A stretch of 64,000 nt of DNA from positions 434,001 to 498,000 of the forward strand of contig CAXPOZ010000003.1 in the NCBI GenBank assembly GCA_964219355.1. Direction: 5' to 3'. Source of the stretch: Parvularcula sp964219355 (GTDB lineage: Bacteria; Pseudomonadota; Alphaproteobacteria; Caulobacterales; Parvularculaceae). The notes under the pieces are model-generated. The model was not told where the DNA came from and made no database searches. It saw nothing but the letters and a program-made list of their open reading frames with translations. Position numbers and translations under genes: made by a program. This document shows, in pieces, positions 1-8,446 of this stretch (position 1 is its first letter; each line of letters begins with the position of its first letter).

Positions 1-32
1 AAAGATGAATCCAAACACCCGGACACAGAAAC

Positions 33-60
33 CAGATACCCGCCTTCGCGGGCATGAGCG
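33..60 (+). repeat. REP-like palindromic repeat, copy A
   Basis: A GC-rich palindrome (arms CCCGCC and GGCGGG-like around CTTCGCG) preceded by CAGA and followed by ATGAGCG. It matches two further copies at 43532-43557 and 43625-43650. The AAAGATGAA at the very start of the window also has a counterpart about 30 bases before the 43625 copy, so this is probably the right half of a larger element cut by the window edge. The family is not identified. Confidence 0.6.
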
Positions 61-127
61 GAAGGATGAAGATGTTTTGGATGAACACACGACCAGCGAC
101 GACACCATAGCAGCGTGAAGGTGCAAG

Positions 128-505
128 CTAGCTTGCCTCGTGATCCTCACGGATAATCACTCTGTCTCCCCAATGTGTGACCATCGGCACAGGACCCGTT
201 TCCCACTCGAACCAAGAGACATCGTCAATGACCTCGGGAACAATATTCACAATACCACACAGCCGGACATGCCCATCCTTGGTAAATTTCATTGGTACAC
301 TAACATATTCGTGCACATTCTCGGCTATCACCAGGACATCATCGGGCCGGTCCGGCGAATATACTAATTCGTAGACGATATTTCCGTTCTGGAATTTCTG
401 GGAGACGGTGTCTGACGTCGCAGGGGCGCCATCACTGATCCGGTCTCCAAGCTCAGCCATTCTTGCTGGTGGCTTTTTTCTCCCTTTGAAGAAACGGGAG
501 AACAT
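128..505 (-). CDS. Hypothetical protein downstream of accA
   Basis: 125-residue protein of unknown function that I do not recognise. The reading frame is open further upstream into accA, but the first sensible start is the ATG at 503-505, seven bases after the accA stop codon, so it is probably cotranscribed with accA. The N-terminus is basic (MFSRFFKGRKKPP) and the rest is hydrophilic with several beta-strand-like stretches; there is no signal peptide or membrane segment. Base composition is lower in GC than accA. The stop codon lies inside a perfect 14-base palindrome (123-136), which may mark the transcript end or recent rearrangement. The gene is likely real from its position and length, but no role can be assigned. 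Confidence 0.6.
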   Translation of the reverse strand: MFSRFFKGRKKPPARMAELGDRISDGAPATSDTVSQKFQNGNIVYELVYSPDRPDDVLVIAENVHEYVSVPMKFTKDGHVRLCGIVNIVPEVIDDVSWFEWETGPVPMVTHWGDRVIIREDHEAS

Positions 506-512
506 GCCGTCC

Positions 513-1475
513 TCAGAGGCCCTTGCGACCGATGTCGAGGAATTTCTGGCGGCGGGCCATACGGCGCTCATGCGCATCCATCTCACCGAGTTCCTCAATC
601 GCGCCCTCAATGGCATCGCCGAGGGCTTCGATCGCGGCACGCGGCGCGCGATGCGCTCCACCGACCGGCTCCTCGACAATCGTGTCGATGACGCCGAGTT
701 CCTTGAGATCCTGCGCGGAAATCTTCATCGCTTCGGCCGCTTCCGCCGCCTTGCCGCCGCCTGCATCATCCTTCCACAGAATGGAGGCGCAGCCTTCAGG
801 CGAGATCACCGAATAGACCGAGTGCTCAAACATCAGCACACGGTCGGCCGCCGCAAGTGCCACCGCGCCGCCAGAGCCGCCCTCGCCCACAATGGCGGCG
901 ACGACCGGCACGCCCGCATCAAGGAAGCTCGCCGTCGAGGAAGCAATCGCCTCAGCCTGCCCGCGCTCTTCTGCGCCAAGGCCGGGATAGGCACCGGCGG
1001 TATCGACCAGCGTGACAATCGGCAGGCCGAATTTGTCGGCCATCTCAACCAGACGGATCGCCTTGCGGTAGCCTTCTGGCCGGGCCATGCCGAAATTATG
1101 CGCCACACGGCTTTGCGTGTCCGAGCCCTTCTCATGACCCATCACCATCACCGAGCGCCCGCGGAAACTGGCCGGACCGCCGATGATCGCTGAATCCTCG
1201 CCAAAAGAACGGTCACCCGCGAGCGGCGTGAAATCCGTCATCAGCTGGTCAACGAGATCGGAGAAATGCGGCCGCGCGGCATGACGCGCGACAAGCGTCT
1301 TCTGCCAGCGCGAAAGGTTCGCATAGGTCTCGGCCAAGAGCTTTTCGGTCTTGCTCTCCAGCCGGTTCAGCTCCTCGCCGACATTAATCTGCTCATCGCC
1401 CGACAGCGCCCGCAGATCGTCAATCTTGCCTTCAAGCTCTGCAATCGGCTTTTCGAATTCGAGATAGCTGCGCAT
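513..1475 (-). CDS. accA: Acetyl-CoA carboxylase carboxyltransferase subunit alpha
   Basis: 320 residues, normal length for AccA (about 317-320). It is the alpha half of the carboxyltransferase that moves the carboxyl group from biotin-BCCP to acetyl-CoA to give malonyl-CoA, the first step of fatty acid synthesis; it works in the cytosol as an alpha2-beta2 complex with AccD. The crotonase-fold core shows the glycine-rich GEGGSGGA motif at about 197-204, the LVDTAGAYPG stretch at about 156-165 and the family signature SVISPEGCASILWKD just after. The N-terminal coiled-coil region (about 1-60) is typical. A candidate promoter lies in the 73-base gap behind xerD. accD is not in the window. Confidence 0.98.
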   Translation of the reverse strand: MRSYLEFEKPIAELEGKIDDLRALSGDEQINVGEELNRLESKTEKLLAETYANLSRWQKTLVARHAARPHFSDLVDQLMTDFTPLAGDRSFGEDSAIIGGPASFRGRSVMVMGHEKGSDTQSRVAHNFGMARPEGYRKAIRLVEMADKFGLPIVTLVDTAGAYPGLGAEERGQAEAIASSTASFLDAGVPVVAAIVGEGGSGGAVALAAADRVLMFEHSVYSVISPEGCASILWKDDAGGGKAAEAAEAMKISAQDLKELGVIDTIVEEPVGGAHRAPRAAIEALGDAIEGAIEELGEMDAHERRMARRQKFLDIGRKGL

Positions 1476-1507
1476 CGTTAACTCCGGTCGTGAACAGTGA
1501 AGCGGGC

Positions 1508-1536
1508 TTTTAGCCTAACCATGGTCATGTTGACAA
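1508..1536 (-). promoter_or_regulatory. Candidate accA promoter
   Basis: On the minus strand TTGTCA (1531-1536) is followed after 17 bases by CTAAAA (1508-1513). The context GCTAAAAG resembles the Caulobacter sigma-73 minus-10 consensus. It sits between xerD and accA, 33 bases before the accA start codon. Confidence 0.45.
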
Positions 1537-1548
1537 ACGCTTCAATTC

Positions 1549-2484
1549 TCATGGCTTTTTCTTAAGGGAAAGCGGATGTTTTGCTTCGATCAGGCGTGTC
1601 AGCCGCTCACCCGCCACATGCGTGTAAATCTGCGTCGTTGAGATATCCGCGTGCCCCAGAAGCTGCTGGACAACACGAAGGTCCGCGCCGCCTTCCAGCA
1701 GATGGGAGGCAAAAGCATGGCGCAGCACGTGGGGCGAGATGCGTGCAGGATCGATCCCGGCCTCAGGTGCAATGTCTTTGAGAAGCTGCGCGAAGCGCGC
1801 CGGGGTCAGATGCCCCATCTTCCCGCGCGAAGGGAAAAGAAAGACGGAGGCGCGTTCGGCTTCGGCCTGGGCGGCAAGCCAAGCTTCGGTCGCGGTGATC
1901 GCCGCATCGGTCAGCGGCACGAGGCGTTCCTTGTCGCCCTTACCACGCACTTGAACATAGGGCCGGTCGGCTGAGAAACTGCCGCGTGGGAGGGAGCAAA
2001 GCTCTGAGACCCTGAGGCCTGTCGCATAGAGGATCTCAAGCAGGGCATGGAGCCGCAAGGCTCTCGGCGATCCGCTCTCGGCCTTTTGCGCGGCCCGGTC
2101 GAGCAATGCGGCGGCATCCTCCGCTGACAGAATTTTCGGCAAGGGGCGGCGGGTCTTGGGACGTTCGACCCCTTCGGCGGGATTATCGCTGCGCAAGTCT
2201 TCTTCGAAAGCGAAGAGATAGAACTGGCGAATGGCGGACAGACAGAGCGCAGCCGTCGCGGCACTCCGCCCCGTCGCATGAAGGTGATCAAGATAGGCGG
2301 TGATATCTGCGCGTGCAGCTGTCAGGAGGCGTTTCTTCTTCCGGGAAAGGAAGGTTTCAAAGCGCGCAAGGTCACGGCCATAATTGCGGACCGTCCGGGG
2401 GCTGACGCCCCGCTCGACCTCCATCATGTCGAGAAACAGGCTGAGCGGCCCGCCGCCGGGCTGGCTGGCCGGACTGGCGCTCAA
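1549..2484 (-). CDS. xerD: Site-specific tyrosine recombinase XerD
   Basis: 311 residues. The N-terminal SAM-like core-binding domain (about 12-100) is followed by the tyrosine recombinase catalytic domain (about 115-300). All catalytic residues are visible: Arg158 (ATGLR), Lys182 (RGKGDK), His252 and Arg255 (PHVLRH), His278 (LLGH) and nucleophile Tyr287 (TTQIYTHV). With XerC it resolves chromosome dimers at dif during division. The assignment to XerD rather than XerC rests on overall resemblance and is a little less certain. Its ATG overlaps the stop codon of the upstream 510-residue gene by four bases (ATGA), so translation is coupled. Confidence 0.93.
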   Translation of the reverse strand: MSASPASQPGGGPLSLFLDMMEVERGVSPRTVRNYGRDLARFETFLSRKKKRLLTAARADITAYLDHLHATGRSAATAALCLSAIRQFYLFAFEEDLRSDNPAEGVERPKTRRPLPKILSAEDAAALLDRAAQKAESGSPRALRLHALLEILYATGLRVSELCSLPRGSFSADRPYVQVRGKGDKERLVPLTDAAITATEAWLAAQAEAERASVFLFPSRGKMGHLTPARFAQLLKDIAPEAGIDPARISPHVLRHAFASHLLEGGADLRVVQQLLGHADISTTQIYTHVAGERLTRLIEAKHPLSLKKKP

Positions 2485-4013
2485 TTGCCCGTCGGCTGGG
2501 GCGCGGCGGCCACCTGCGGCGCTGGCTCATCAAGTACCGCCCGCAGCTCAACGTCGAATGTCGCCTTATGGTCCATCCAGCCCAAATCCGCCTTGTCGCG
2601 GGCCCAAGTGATCACCGCATTGCGGATCCCGCCCTCACCGTCCTCGGTGGTCGAAAGCCCGGTCAGATAGACCAGAGCTGCGGGACCTTCGCTGCCCGCT
2701 TCGGCTGCCGGCAGGGCAGCCGCCACGAGAGATGCAACGGGGACGGAAGGGTTGGCGTTATAGGCGGTCACGCTTGGCACGCTCCTTGGCTCCTCGACCA
2801 TGCCGATGAAGGAGCCGATGCGGCTGGCCGCTTCGGAATCGATGATGGCGTAGATATCGACAAGACGGCGGGCGCGGTCGAGCCCGGTCGGGCGCGATTG
2901 GTCAGAGGCCAGCGCCGTGATCCAGGCTTCGGCGACGCGCGGCTGGTCCGTGATCATCGCGGCCAGCGCGATCTCCGTCGCATTGGGGGCAAAATTGGTG
3001 ATCGGCGTGGCCCGGCGCAGATCGCCGGCAAGAAGCCGTGCCCGCGCTTCGAAGCCTGCCGCATCTGCCCCGCCCCGGCGCAGCGCGGTGCCGAGTGCTT
3101 CGGCATATTCAAGCGAGCCCGGCGGCACAGCGGACAGCGTCAGCACGTCACCTGCCAGTTCGGTCGTGCCCATGCCGTCGAGCAACTCGATGGCTTCCTC
3201 GGCACCAATCGTCCGGGCACTGAGCGAGCGCAAGAGCGCCACTTCGCGCAAATTCGGATCGAGCCCGCGCATCCGGGCAATCGCGGCAGTATAGCCCGGG
3301 CCAACCCGGTCGAGCAGCGCACGGTCAATCGTGATGCCGCGCTCATGCATCATCACCCAGTCAAAAAGCGAAATATCGCCTTTGGGCGCCGCAAATTCTC
3401 CGCCATCGGCAAAGGCGGTAAAGCGTGCGCTTTCTTCCGCCGTCAGCGCATCCTGCCGTTTAAGGAGGTTGAGCGTAAGGTCAGCCGCCGCGCCCTCACC
3501 GGCACGGACGTAACAGACGAAACGCAGCTTGATCCAGAACGGCGCGGCGCGGCCATCGCGCAGGCCTTCCCCGCGAGCGCAAGCGACATCGGTCTTGCCG
3601 TCCATCAGCTCCTGATAGGCAATGACGCGAGCCAGCGCCGGCTCGGAATTGGTACTGGGCGCCAGATTGGCGAGCTGAGCGGCATCGGAATAAAAGCCTG
3701 CTTCTGCGGCTTTGAGGAGTTTCTGCCCGGCTAGCGCATTATCGGCATCCTTTGGCCCCTCGCCCGGCGAGAGCAGGACGCGGCGCAGCAGCTCCAGATT
3801 GAGCGGATTGTCATAGGCCGCAGGCACGGTGACCAGCAGATCGCTGACCGAATTGCGCTCGGTATCGGTCCACAGAGAGCGCGGCAGCGCGCCATCTTCC
3901 GGGCGCAGCGTGCCGAGCGAAAACGCACTCTTATCAATGGCTACACGGTCGATCTGGGCCCAGGCGGGCGTGATCGTCATCAGGGCGGCGGCGGCAAGGG
4001 CGGTAAGGCGCAT
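2481..4013 (-). CDS. Secreted or periplasmic hypothetical protein, helical-repeat type
   Basis: 510 residues that I do not recognise. A clear signal peptide (about 1-19, ending PAWA-Q) directs export. The mature protein is rich in Ala, Leu and Glu and reads as a long series of amphipathic helices, which would fit a TPR-like solenoid, though no canonical TPR consensus is obvious. The C-terminus is Ala/Pro-rich. It is flanked upstream (5 bases) by a 41-residue membrane peptide and downstream (4-base overlap) by xerD, so the three form one transcription unit. A function in envelope biology is only inferred from the signal peptide. Confidence 0.75.
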   Translation of the reverse strand: MRLTALAAAALMTITPAWAQIDRVAIDKSAFSLGTLRPEDGALPRSLWTDTERNSVSDLLVTVPAAYDNPLNLELLRRVLLSPGEGPKDADNALAGQKLLKAAEAGFYSDAAQLANLAPSTNSEPALARVIAYQELMDGKTDVACARGEGLRDGRAAPFWIKLRFVCYVRAGEGAAADLTLNLLKRQDALTAEESARFTAFADGGEFAAPKGDISLFDWVMMHERGITIDRALLDRVGPGYTAAIARMRGLDPNLREVALLRSLSARTIGAEEAIELLDGMGTTELAGDVLTLSAVPPGSLEYAEALGTALRRGGADAAGFEARARLLAGDLRRATPITNFAPNATEIALAAMITDQPRVAEAWITALASDQSRPTGLDRARRLVDIYAIIDSEAASRIGSFIGMVEEPRSVPSVTAYNANPSVPVASLVAAALPAAEAGSEGPAALVYLTGLSTTEDGEGGIRNAVITWARDKADLGWMDHKATFDVELRAVLDEPAPQVAAAPQPTGN

Positions 4014-4018
4014 AAACT

Positions 4019-4144
4019 CTATCGAGCTGGCAGCTCGATCTCCTTTTCGGTCAGCGTCTGGGCCGGCTGTCGGCGGTCCCCCACGGCAAAGAGAAGAACC
4101 AGGGTGAAAATGATCAGAAAGATAATGAACAGAGTGAAGCGCAT
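4019..4144 (-). CDS. Small single-pass membrane protein (41 aa)
   Basis: A short frame of 41 codons. Residues 3-21 are almost all Ile, Leu, Phe, Val and Thr, forming one transmembrane helix, followed by a short hydrophilic tail (GDRRQPAQ...EIELPAR). It may resemble the small LapA-type membrane proteins in size, but no motif allows naming. An AGAAGGA Shine-Dalgarno-like stretch lies about 12 bases before the ATG. The stop codon is 5 bases before the start of the 510-residue secreted protein gene, so cotranscription is expected. The coherent hydrophobic segment and operon spacing support a real gene. Confidence 0.6.
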   Translation of the reverse strand: MRFTLFIIFLIIFTLVLLFAVGDRRQPAQTLTEKEIELPAR

Positions 4145-4217
4145 CGGGTTCCTATCCTTCTGTCAAAAGCTACGATGCTTGGGCTTTCGCTGCAATGCAC
4201 CTTGCGTGACGAAGCGG

Positions 4218-4493
4218 TTACGCTTCGGCGCTGGCAAGCTCGGCGCGCAAGCCCTCTCCGATGCGTTTCATGACTTCTTCAGGCGGTGAGCCGTGCCGGT
4301 CGACATAAGCGTCGCGGATATGGCGCATGAAATCGGCGAGGAAGATGCCCCAGGCGGCGGGGTCATCCCACAGTGTCTCGTCAAAGACGACGGCAAGTTG
4401 CTGGTTAGCGACCCAGACACGGGCTAGCTCGCGGGCATCCTCCGCCTCACGAATGGATTTATCGACATCGAGTTCAGGCGAGTTATCATTCAT
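4218..4493 (-). CDS. DUF5076 domain-containing protein
   Basis: 91 residues if started at the ATG 4491-4493, which overlaps the rarA stop codon as ATGA; the longer open frame upstream lies inside rarA and is not used. The core ELARVWVANQQLAVVF, then LWDDPAAWGIFLADFMRHI, matches the pattern I know from DUF5076, a small alphaproteobacterial family of unknown function. It is soluble, with no signal peptide. Translational coupling to rarA suggests coexpression, not necessarily a shared pathway. Confidence 0.75.
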   Translation of the reverse strand: MNDNSPELDVDKSIREAEDARELARVWVANQQLAVVFDETLWDDPAAWGIFLADFMRHIRDAYVDRHGSPPEEVMKRIGEGLRAELASAEA

Positions 4494-5806
4494 CTGGGTC
4501 GGTCCTTTCGCCGTGCGGCATACCATTCGAGCCGTTCGCGGATGGTTTTCTCTGCGCCGCGCCCACGCGGCTGGTAGAAGTCCTGCCGTTCCATCTCGGG
4601 CGGGAAATAGTCAAGCCCGGCAAATCCGTCGGGCGTGTCATGATCATAGACATAACCGTCCGAATACCCCTCGGCTTTCATCAGCTTGGTCGGCGCATTC
4701 ATGGCGTGTTTCGGGGGCATCAGGGAGCCGGTCTGGCGTGCCGCCGCCTTGGCCTGTTTCAGTGCCGAATAGGCGGCGTTCGATTTGGGCGCGGAGCCCA
4801 GATAGGCGACAAGCTGGCCGATGGCGTGATGGCCTTCGGGATCACCGAGGAAGAGATAGGCCTCGCGCGCGGCATGGGCGAGACGGAGTGCCTGCGGATC
4901 GGCATTGCCGACATCTTCGCTCGCAATCACCGTCAGCCTCCGGAGGATAAAGAGCGGATCTTCCCCGGCATTGAGCATTCGCGCGGTCCAGTAAAGCGCG
5001 GCATCCGTATCCGAACCACGGATTGATTTTTGGAGCGCACTGGCAAGATTGTAATGCCCTTCCTGCGCCTTGTCATAGACGGGCATCCGGCGCTGGACGG
5101 CTTCGGCCAGCCCTGCCTCATCGAGCGGCTCGTCCCCGGCTCTTGCGGCAAGGTCTTCGATCAGCCCAAGAAGGAACCGTCCGTCCCCGTCCGAAATATC
5201 GGCAAGGGCGGCGCGCGCGCCGGCGGTCAGCGGCAGGGTCAGGCCAAGCTCCTCTTCAGCGCGGTCAACGAGATGGCTGAGCGCGTCTTCATCAAGGCGC
5301 CGGAGCGTGAAGACCTGCGCCCGGGACAGGAGCGCTGCGTTGAGCTCGAAAGACGGGTTCTCCGTCGTCGCCCCGATCAGGGTGATCGTGCCGTCTTCCA
5401 TGACGGGCAGGAAGCTGTCCTGCTGAGTGCGGTTAAAACGGTGGATCTCATCGACAAAAAGGAGCGTGCCGCGCCCGGCCTGCCGCCGCGCCCGCGCCGC
5501 CTCGAACACTTTGCGCAACTCTCCGACCCCGGAGAAAATCGCCGAGATCTGCACAAAATCAAGATCGACATGATCTGCTAGCAGCCGGGCCAGCGTCGTC
5601 TTGCCCGTGCCCGGCGGCCCCCAGAAAATGATCGAGGGCAGCCGGCCTTTCTCGATCAGGGTGCGCAAAGGCGCGCCCTGCCCGATCAGATGGTCCTGCC
5701 CGACGACCTCTTCGAGGGTATTGGGACGCAAGCGGTCAGCCAGTGGCCGCGGTGCCCCGTACTCAAGGCCCGCCGTGCCGAAAAGATCACTACTCCCCAT
5801 TTGCAT
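4490..5806 (-). CDS. rarA: Replication-associated recombination protein A (RarA/MgsA)
   Basis: AAA+ ATPase of the RarA/MgsA/WRNIP1 family, 438 residues from the ATG at 5804-5806 (a GTG at 5810-5812 and an ATG at 5798-5800 are alternatives). Walker A GPPGTGKTT lies near residues 63-71 and Walker B LLFVDEIHRFN near 115-125, followed by sensor 1 (IGATTENPSF) and the C-terminal tetramerisation part with NAYSALK-like and PPKHAMNAPTKLMK motifs. It acts at stalled replication forks. Its 5' end overlaps the 3' end of an AT-rich unknown gene by about 17-23 bases, and its 3' end overlaps the DUF5076 gene. Confidence 0.95.
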   Translation of the reverse strand: MQMGSSDLFGTAGLEYGAPRPLADRLRPNTLEEVVGQDHLIGQGAPLRTLIEKGRLPSIIFWGPPGTGKTTLARLLADHVDLDFVQISAIFSGVGELRKVFEAARARRQAGRGTLLFVDEIHRFNRTQQDSFLPVMEDGTITLIGATTENPSFELNAALLSRAQVFTLRRLDEDALSHLVDRAEEELGLTLPLTAGARAALADISDGDGRFLLGLIEDLAARAGDEPLDEAGLAEAVQRRMPVYDKAQEGHYNLASALQKSIRGSDTDAALYWTARMLNAGEDPLFILRRLTVIASEDVGNADPQALRLAHAAREAYLFLGDPEGHHAIGQLVAYLGSAPKSNAAYSALKQAKAAARQTGSLMPPKHAMNAPTKLMKAEGYSDGYVYDHDTPDGFAGLDYFPPEMERQDFYQPRGRGAEKTIRERLEWYAARRKDRPR

Positions 5807-6278
5807 CCGCACACGGAGAATTCGAAGATCCCCTACTCAATTTAAATAATTTTCCCGATTTGGATCTACTATGCTCCACAAAGATATAAAATCGCCTATG
5901 CGTGTCAGATTTATTTTTTGTAGTGCGATCAACCGCGGCCTGTATGAAATCTTCATAGATAGAAAATTGACATTGCTCACCGCCTTCTAAAGTTATTGGA
6001 AATTCTGCACTTTTACGTGGAATTGCTAGACCCTGATCAAACTTCTTGGGGCCCAAGAGCCACTTCTTAGTAACAGTACAAACCAAGCAATTGCTAACCA
6101 CTATTTTCCGATCAGAATTATTCCGTATACGTATTTTATTAAATGGACGACCACTCCTGTCACGCCAAAGCACCTCAGCAATCAATCCTCTTCGTGATTC
6201 ATAGAATTCGAATGCCTTAAGGAGTGCAAGCACCGTCGAAATAGTGGCTGCATATAAAGCTACATTGAACGTTATCAT
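5790..6278 (-). CDS. AT-rich hypothetical membrane-anchored protein
   Basis: 162 residues, not recognised. The N-terminus (about 3-21) is hydrophobic and could be a membrane anchor or uncleaved signal. The rest is hydrophilic and basic, and the stretch KIRIRNNSDRKIVVSNC followed by alternating strand-like segments suggests an immunoglobulin-like beta sandwich. It starts 13 bases after the upstream protease gene, behind a plausible GGGACTGGA ribosome site, and its stop lies inside the rarA start region. Base composition is strikingly different: about 40% GC by hand count over 5821-6180, against roughly 60% or more in the neighbours, so recent acquisition is likely. Confidence 0.6.
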   Translation of the reverse strand: MITFNVALYAATISTVLALLKAFEFYESRRGLIAEVLWRDRSGRPFNKIRIRNNSDRKIVVSNCLVCTVTKKWLLGPKKFDQGLAIPRKSAEFPITLEGGEQCQFSIYEDFIQAAVDRTTKNKSDTHRRFYIFVEHSRSKSGKLFKLSRGSSNSPCADANGE

Positions 6279-6290
6279 TTTCCAGTCCCG

Positions 6291-7688
6291 CTATCGGCCG
6301 ACTCTCATAGTGGAGACACGGCCATTCCGGTCCGCGACCTGCAGGATGAAATAGCGCTGCTCGGCGTTAAGTGCCTTTGTGACATCCTCAACGGTCTCGG
6401 TCTTCTCTCCGTTGACGGAGAGAATGGAGAGCCCCCGGCCCAGCCGGTAACGCGAGGCATAACTGCCCCGCTCGGCCTCAAGGATCACAACGCCTGATGC
6501 CATCGGATTGAACCCGATCTCTTCAGCAAGCGCAGGCGAGAGATTGGCGATCACGGCGCCCGACAACGGATTGCTGCCTTCGATCCGCGTGTCATTGCGG
6601 GCCGGACGCTCTGGCGGGAAAGCCAGCTTCACCTTCGCCGTCTTCTCCTTGCCGTCGCGCAGATACCGGACCTCGAGAACATCGCCTTCGGAGCGGGTCG
6701 CCGGGCGGTAGCGCAGCGCCTCGGCATCATAAATTTCCGCCCCCGCAATATCGAGGATGACATCGCCTTCTTTGAGACCAGCCTTATCAGCCGGGCCTTT
6801 GGGGAAGACCTCGCCGACGATCGCGCCCATCGGCCGATCGAGCCCGACGACCCTTGCAATGTCAGAAGTGACCGGCGTGCCCTGCACCCCCAGCCAAGGG
6901 CGGCGCACCATCATCTGTCCGCCTGCGGCCGAATTGACGACTTGCCGGACAAGATTGCCGGGGATCGCAAAGCCGATCCCGTTCGAACCGCCAGAGCGGG
7001 AATAGATTGCGGTGTTCACGCCGAGCAGATTGCCATCGACATCGATCAGCGCACCGCCTGAATTGCCCGGATTGATCGCCGCATCGGTCTGGATGAAGAA
7101 CTGATAGTCCGACACCGACGCAGACGTCCGCGACAGGGCCGAGACGATGCCGCTGGTCACCGTCTGGCCGACGCCGAACGGGTTGCCGATGGCAAGAACG
7201 ATATCGCCGACGGCTGCTGTGTCACTGTCCGCGAACGGCAGGAAGGGCAGCGGGCCATCGGCCACGACCTTGAGGATCGCAAGGTCCGTCTGCGGATCAG
7301 TCAACAGGACTTCCGCTTCGAACTCCCGCCGGTCGGCGAGGACAACCTTGATCTCACCGGCATTCTCAACGACGTGGTTATTGGTGACGATGATCCCGCC
7401 CTCATCAACGATGACGCCAGAGCCGAGCGAGGATTGCAGCCGCTGACGCGACCGACCTGGCACCCCGCCGAATTCCCGGAAGAACGGATCATCGAACACC
7501 GAGCGCATCCGCTGGGTGACGACCTTCTTGGTGTAGATATTCACGACGGCCGGAGCTGCCCGCTCGACCACCGGCGCATAGGTCGCGCGCAGCTCAAGAT
7601 CGGTCGCAGGCTGGGTGGTCTGCTGTGCTGTTGCCGCACCGCTCATCATCACGACCAGCAGGGCACAGCCAAATATTCGAAAAAGCAT
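6291..7688 (-). CDS. DegP/DegQ-type periplasmic serine protease
   Basis: 465 residues. A signal peptide (about 1-21, ending ATA-QQ) sends it to the periplasm. The trypsin-like protease domain carries the triad His105 (TNNHVV), Asp135 (TDLAIL) and Ser210 (PGNSGGAL). A PDZ domain follows (about 245-340), and a more divergent second PDZ-like region fills the C-terminus, including GSYASRYRLGRGLSIL. The family degrades or refolds damaged envelope proteins. The start is the ATG at 7688. It is a paralogue of the DegP at 60910-62241 and is the first gene of a tight group with the AT-rich unknown gene and rarA. Confidence 0.92.
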   Translation of the reverse strand: MLFRIFGCALLVVMMSGAATAQQTTQPATDLELRATYAPVVERAAPAVVNIYTKKVVTQRMRSVFDDPFFREFGGVPGRSRQRLQSSLGSGVIVDEGGIIVTNNHVVENAGEIKVVLADRREFEAEVLLTDPQTDLAILKVVADGPLPFLPFADSDTAAVGDIVLAIGNPFGVGQTVTSGIVSALSRTSASVSDYQFFIQTDAAINPGNSGGALIDVDGNLLGVNTAIYSRSGGSNGIGFAIPGNLVRQVVNSAAGGQMMVRRPWLGVQGTPVTSDIARVVGLDRPMGAIVGEVFPKGPADKAGLKEGDVILDIAGAEIYDAEALRYRPATRSEGDVLEVRYLRDGKEKTAKVKLAFPPERPARNDTRIEGSNPLSGAVIANLSPALAEEIGFNPMASGVVILEAERGSYASRYRLGRGLSILSVNGEKTETVEDVTKALNAEQRYFILQVADRNGRVSTMRVGR

Positions 7689-7784
7689 GCGCCAATCCTC
7701 TTTGTCTCAGACAGGCAGCTATTTACGAGCCTGTGAGCCGAGCCTGCAAGTCCGCACATCTTACGGATTTTTTGGATTAGATGC

Positions 7785-8372
7785 CTATTCCTGTGCGCAA
7801 AATGGTTGGGTCGGCACGACGATGGAGTAGCTGAAATGCGCTTCGTCCCGAATCTGACCAGTCACATCCAGTTCACCGGCAATCGATTCGTACAAATACC
7901 AACTATCGACTACGCCCGGAGCGTTCTCTGCACAAAAGGCGACGACGAGCGTAGAATTCGCGCGTTCTGGATCACCCGCAACAACCTGATACTTATCTGC
8001 CCTGCCAGTCAGATAGCTGCGGACATCTTCCGAGATTCCAGTACCGCCCCAGGCGCTGAAGCTTACTGTACAACCGGCCTCGTTCTCCATGACCGCGGTT
8101 TCTCCCCGCGCCCCAATAGTCCAGGCATTAACTTGAGTGGTATTTGAAAGACGCTGACGGACAAGGATGAGTTTCCGGCGATTGTCCTTCTCGAAGTCGG
8201 TCGTCGACATACGTGCCCGTTGTGCCGGGATACAGACACGCGTCAGACCATAATCGAGGTCACGCATCCATTTGTGCTTATTCGGCAGGTCGAGGTTTCC
8301 CTGCTGTGCCGCAGCCGTGCCCTGCACACAAATAATCAGAGCGGAAAATCCCGCAACTATTCGTCCCCACAT
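7785..8372 (-). CDS. Secreted four-cysteine protein, paralogue A
   Basis: 195 residues, no family recognised. The signal peptide spans about 1-22 (ending TAAA-QQ). It is clearly homologous to the protein at 10685-11272: both share DLxYGxxxVCxPAQRA, WTIGA, GCTVS, YQVVxGDP, VAFC and a C-terminal FCA. Four cysteines align (47, 101, 147, 192), suggesting two disulfide bonds in the periplasm. A GGGGGC ribosome site precedes the ATG. It lies just downstream of, and in the same direction as, the M56-ankyrin gene (74-base gap), so it may be part of the same regulated group. Its function is unknown. Confidence 0.75.
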   Translation of the reverse strand: MWGRIVAGFSALIICVQGTAAAQQGNLDLPNKHKWMRDLDYGLTRVCIPAQRARMSTTDFEKDNRRKLILVRQRLSNTTQVNAWTIGARGETAVMENEAGCTVSFSAWGGTGISEDVRSYLTGRADKYQVVAGDPERANSTLVVAFCAENAPGVVDSWYLYESIAGELDVTGQIRDEAHFSYSIVVPTQPFCAQE

Positions 8373-8446
8373 ATCGCCCCCGATATATACTACCGGTTGA
8401 GACTAGATATTCGGGAGATGAATGCAACCCGTCGATCAAGAATGCC

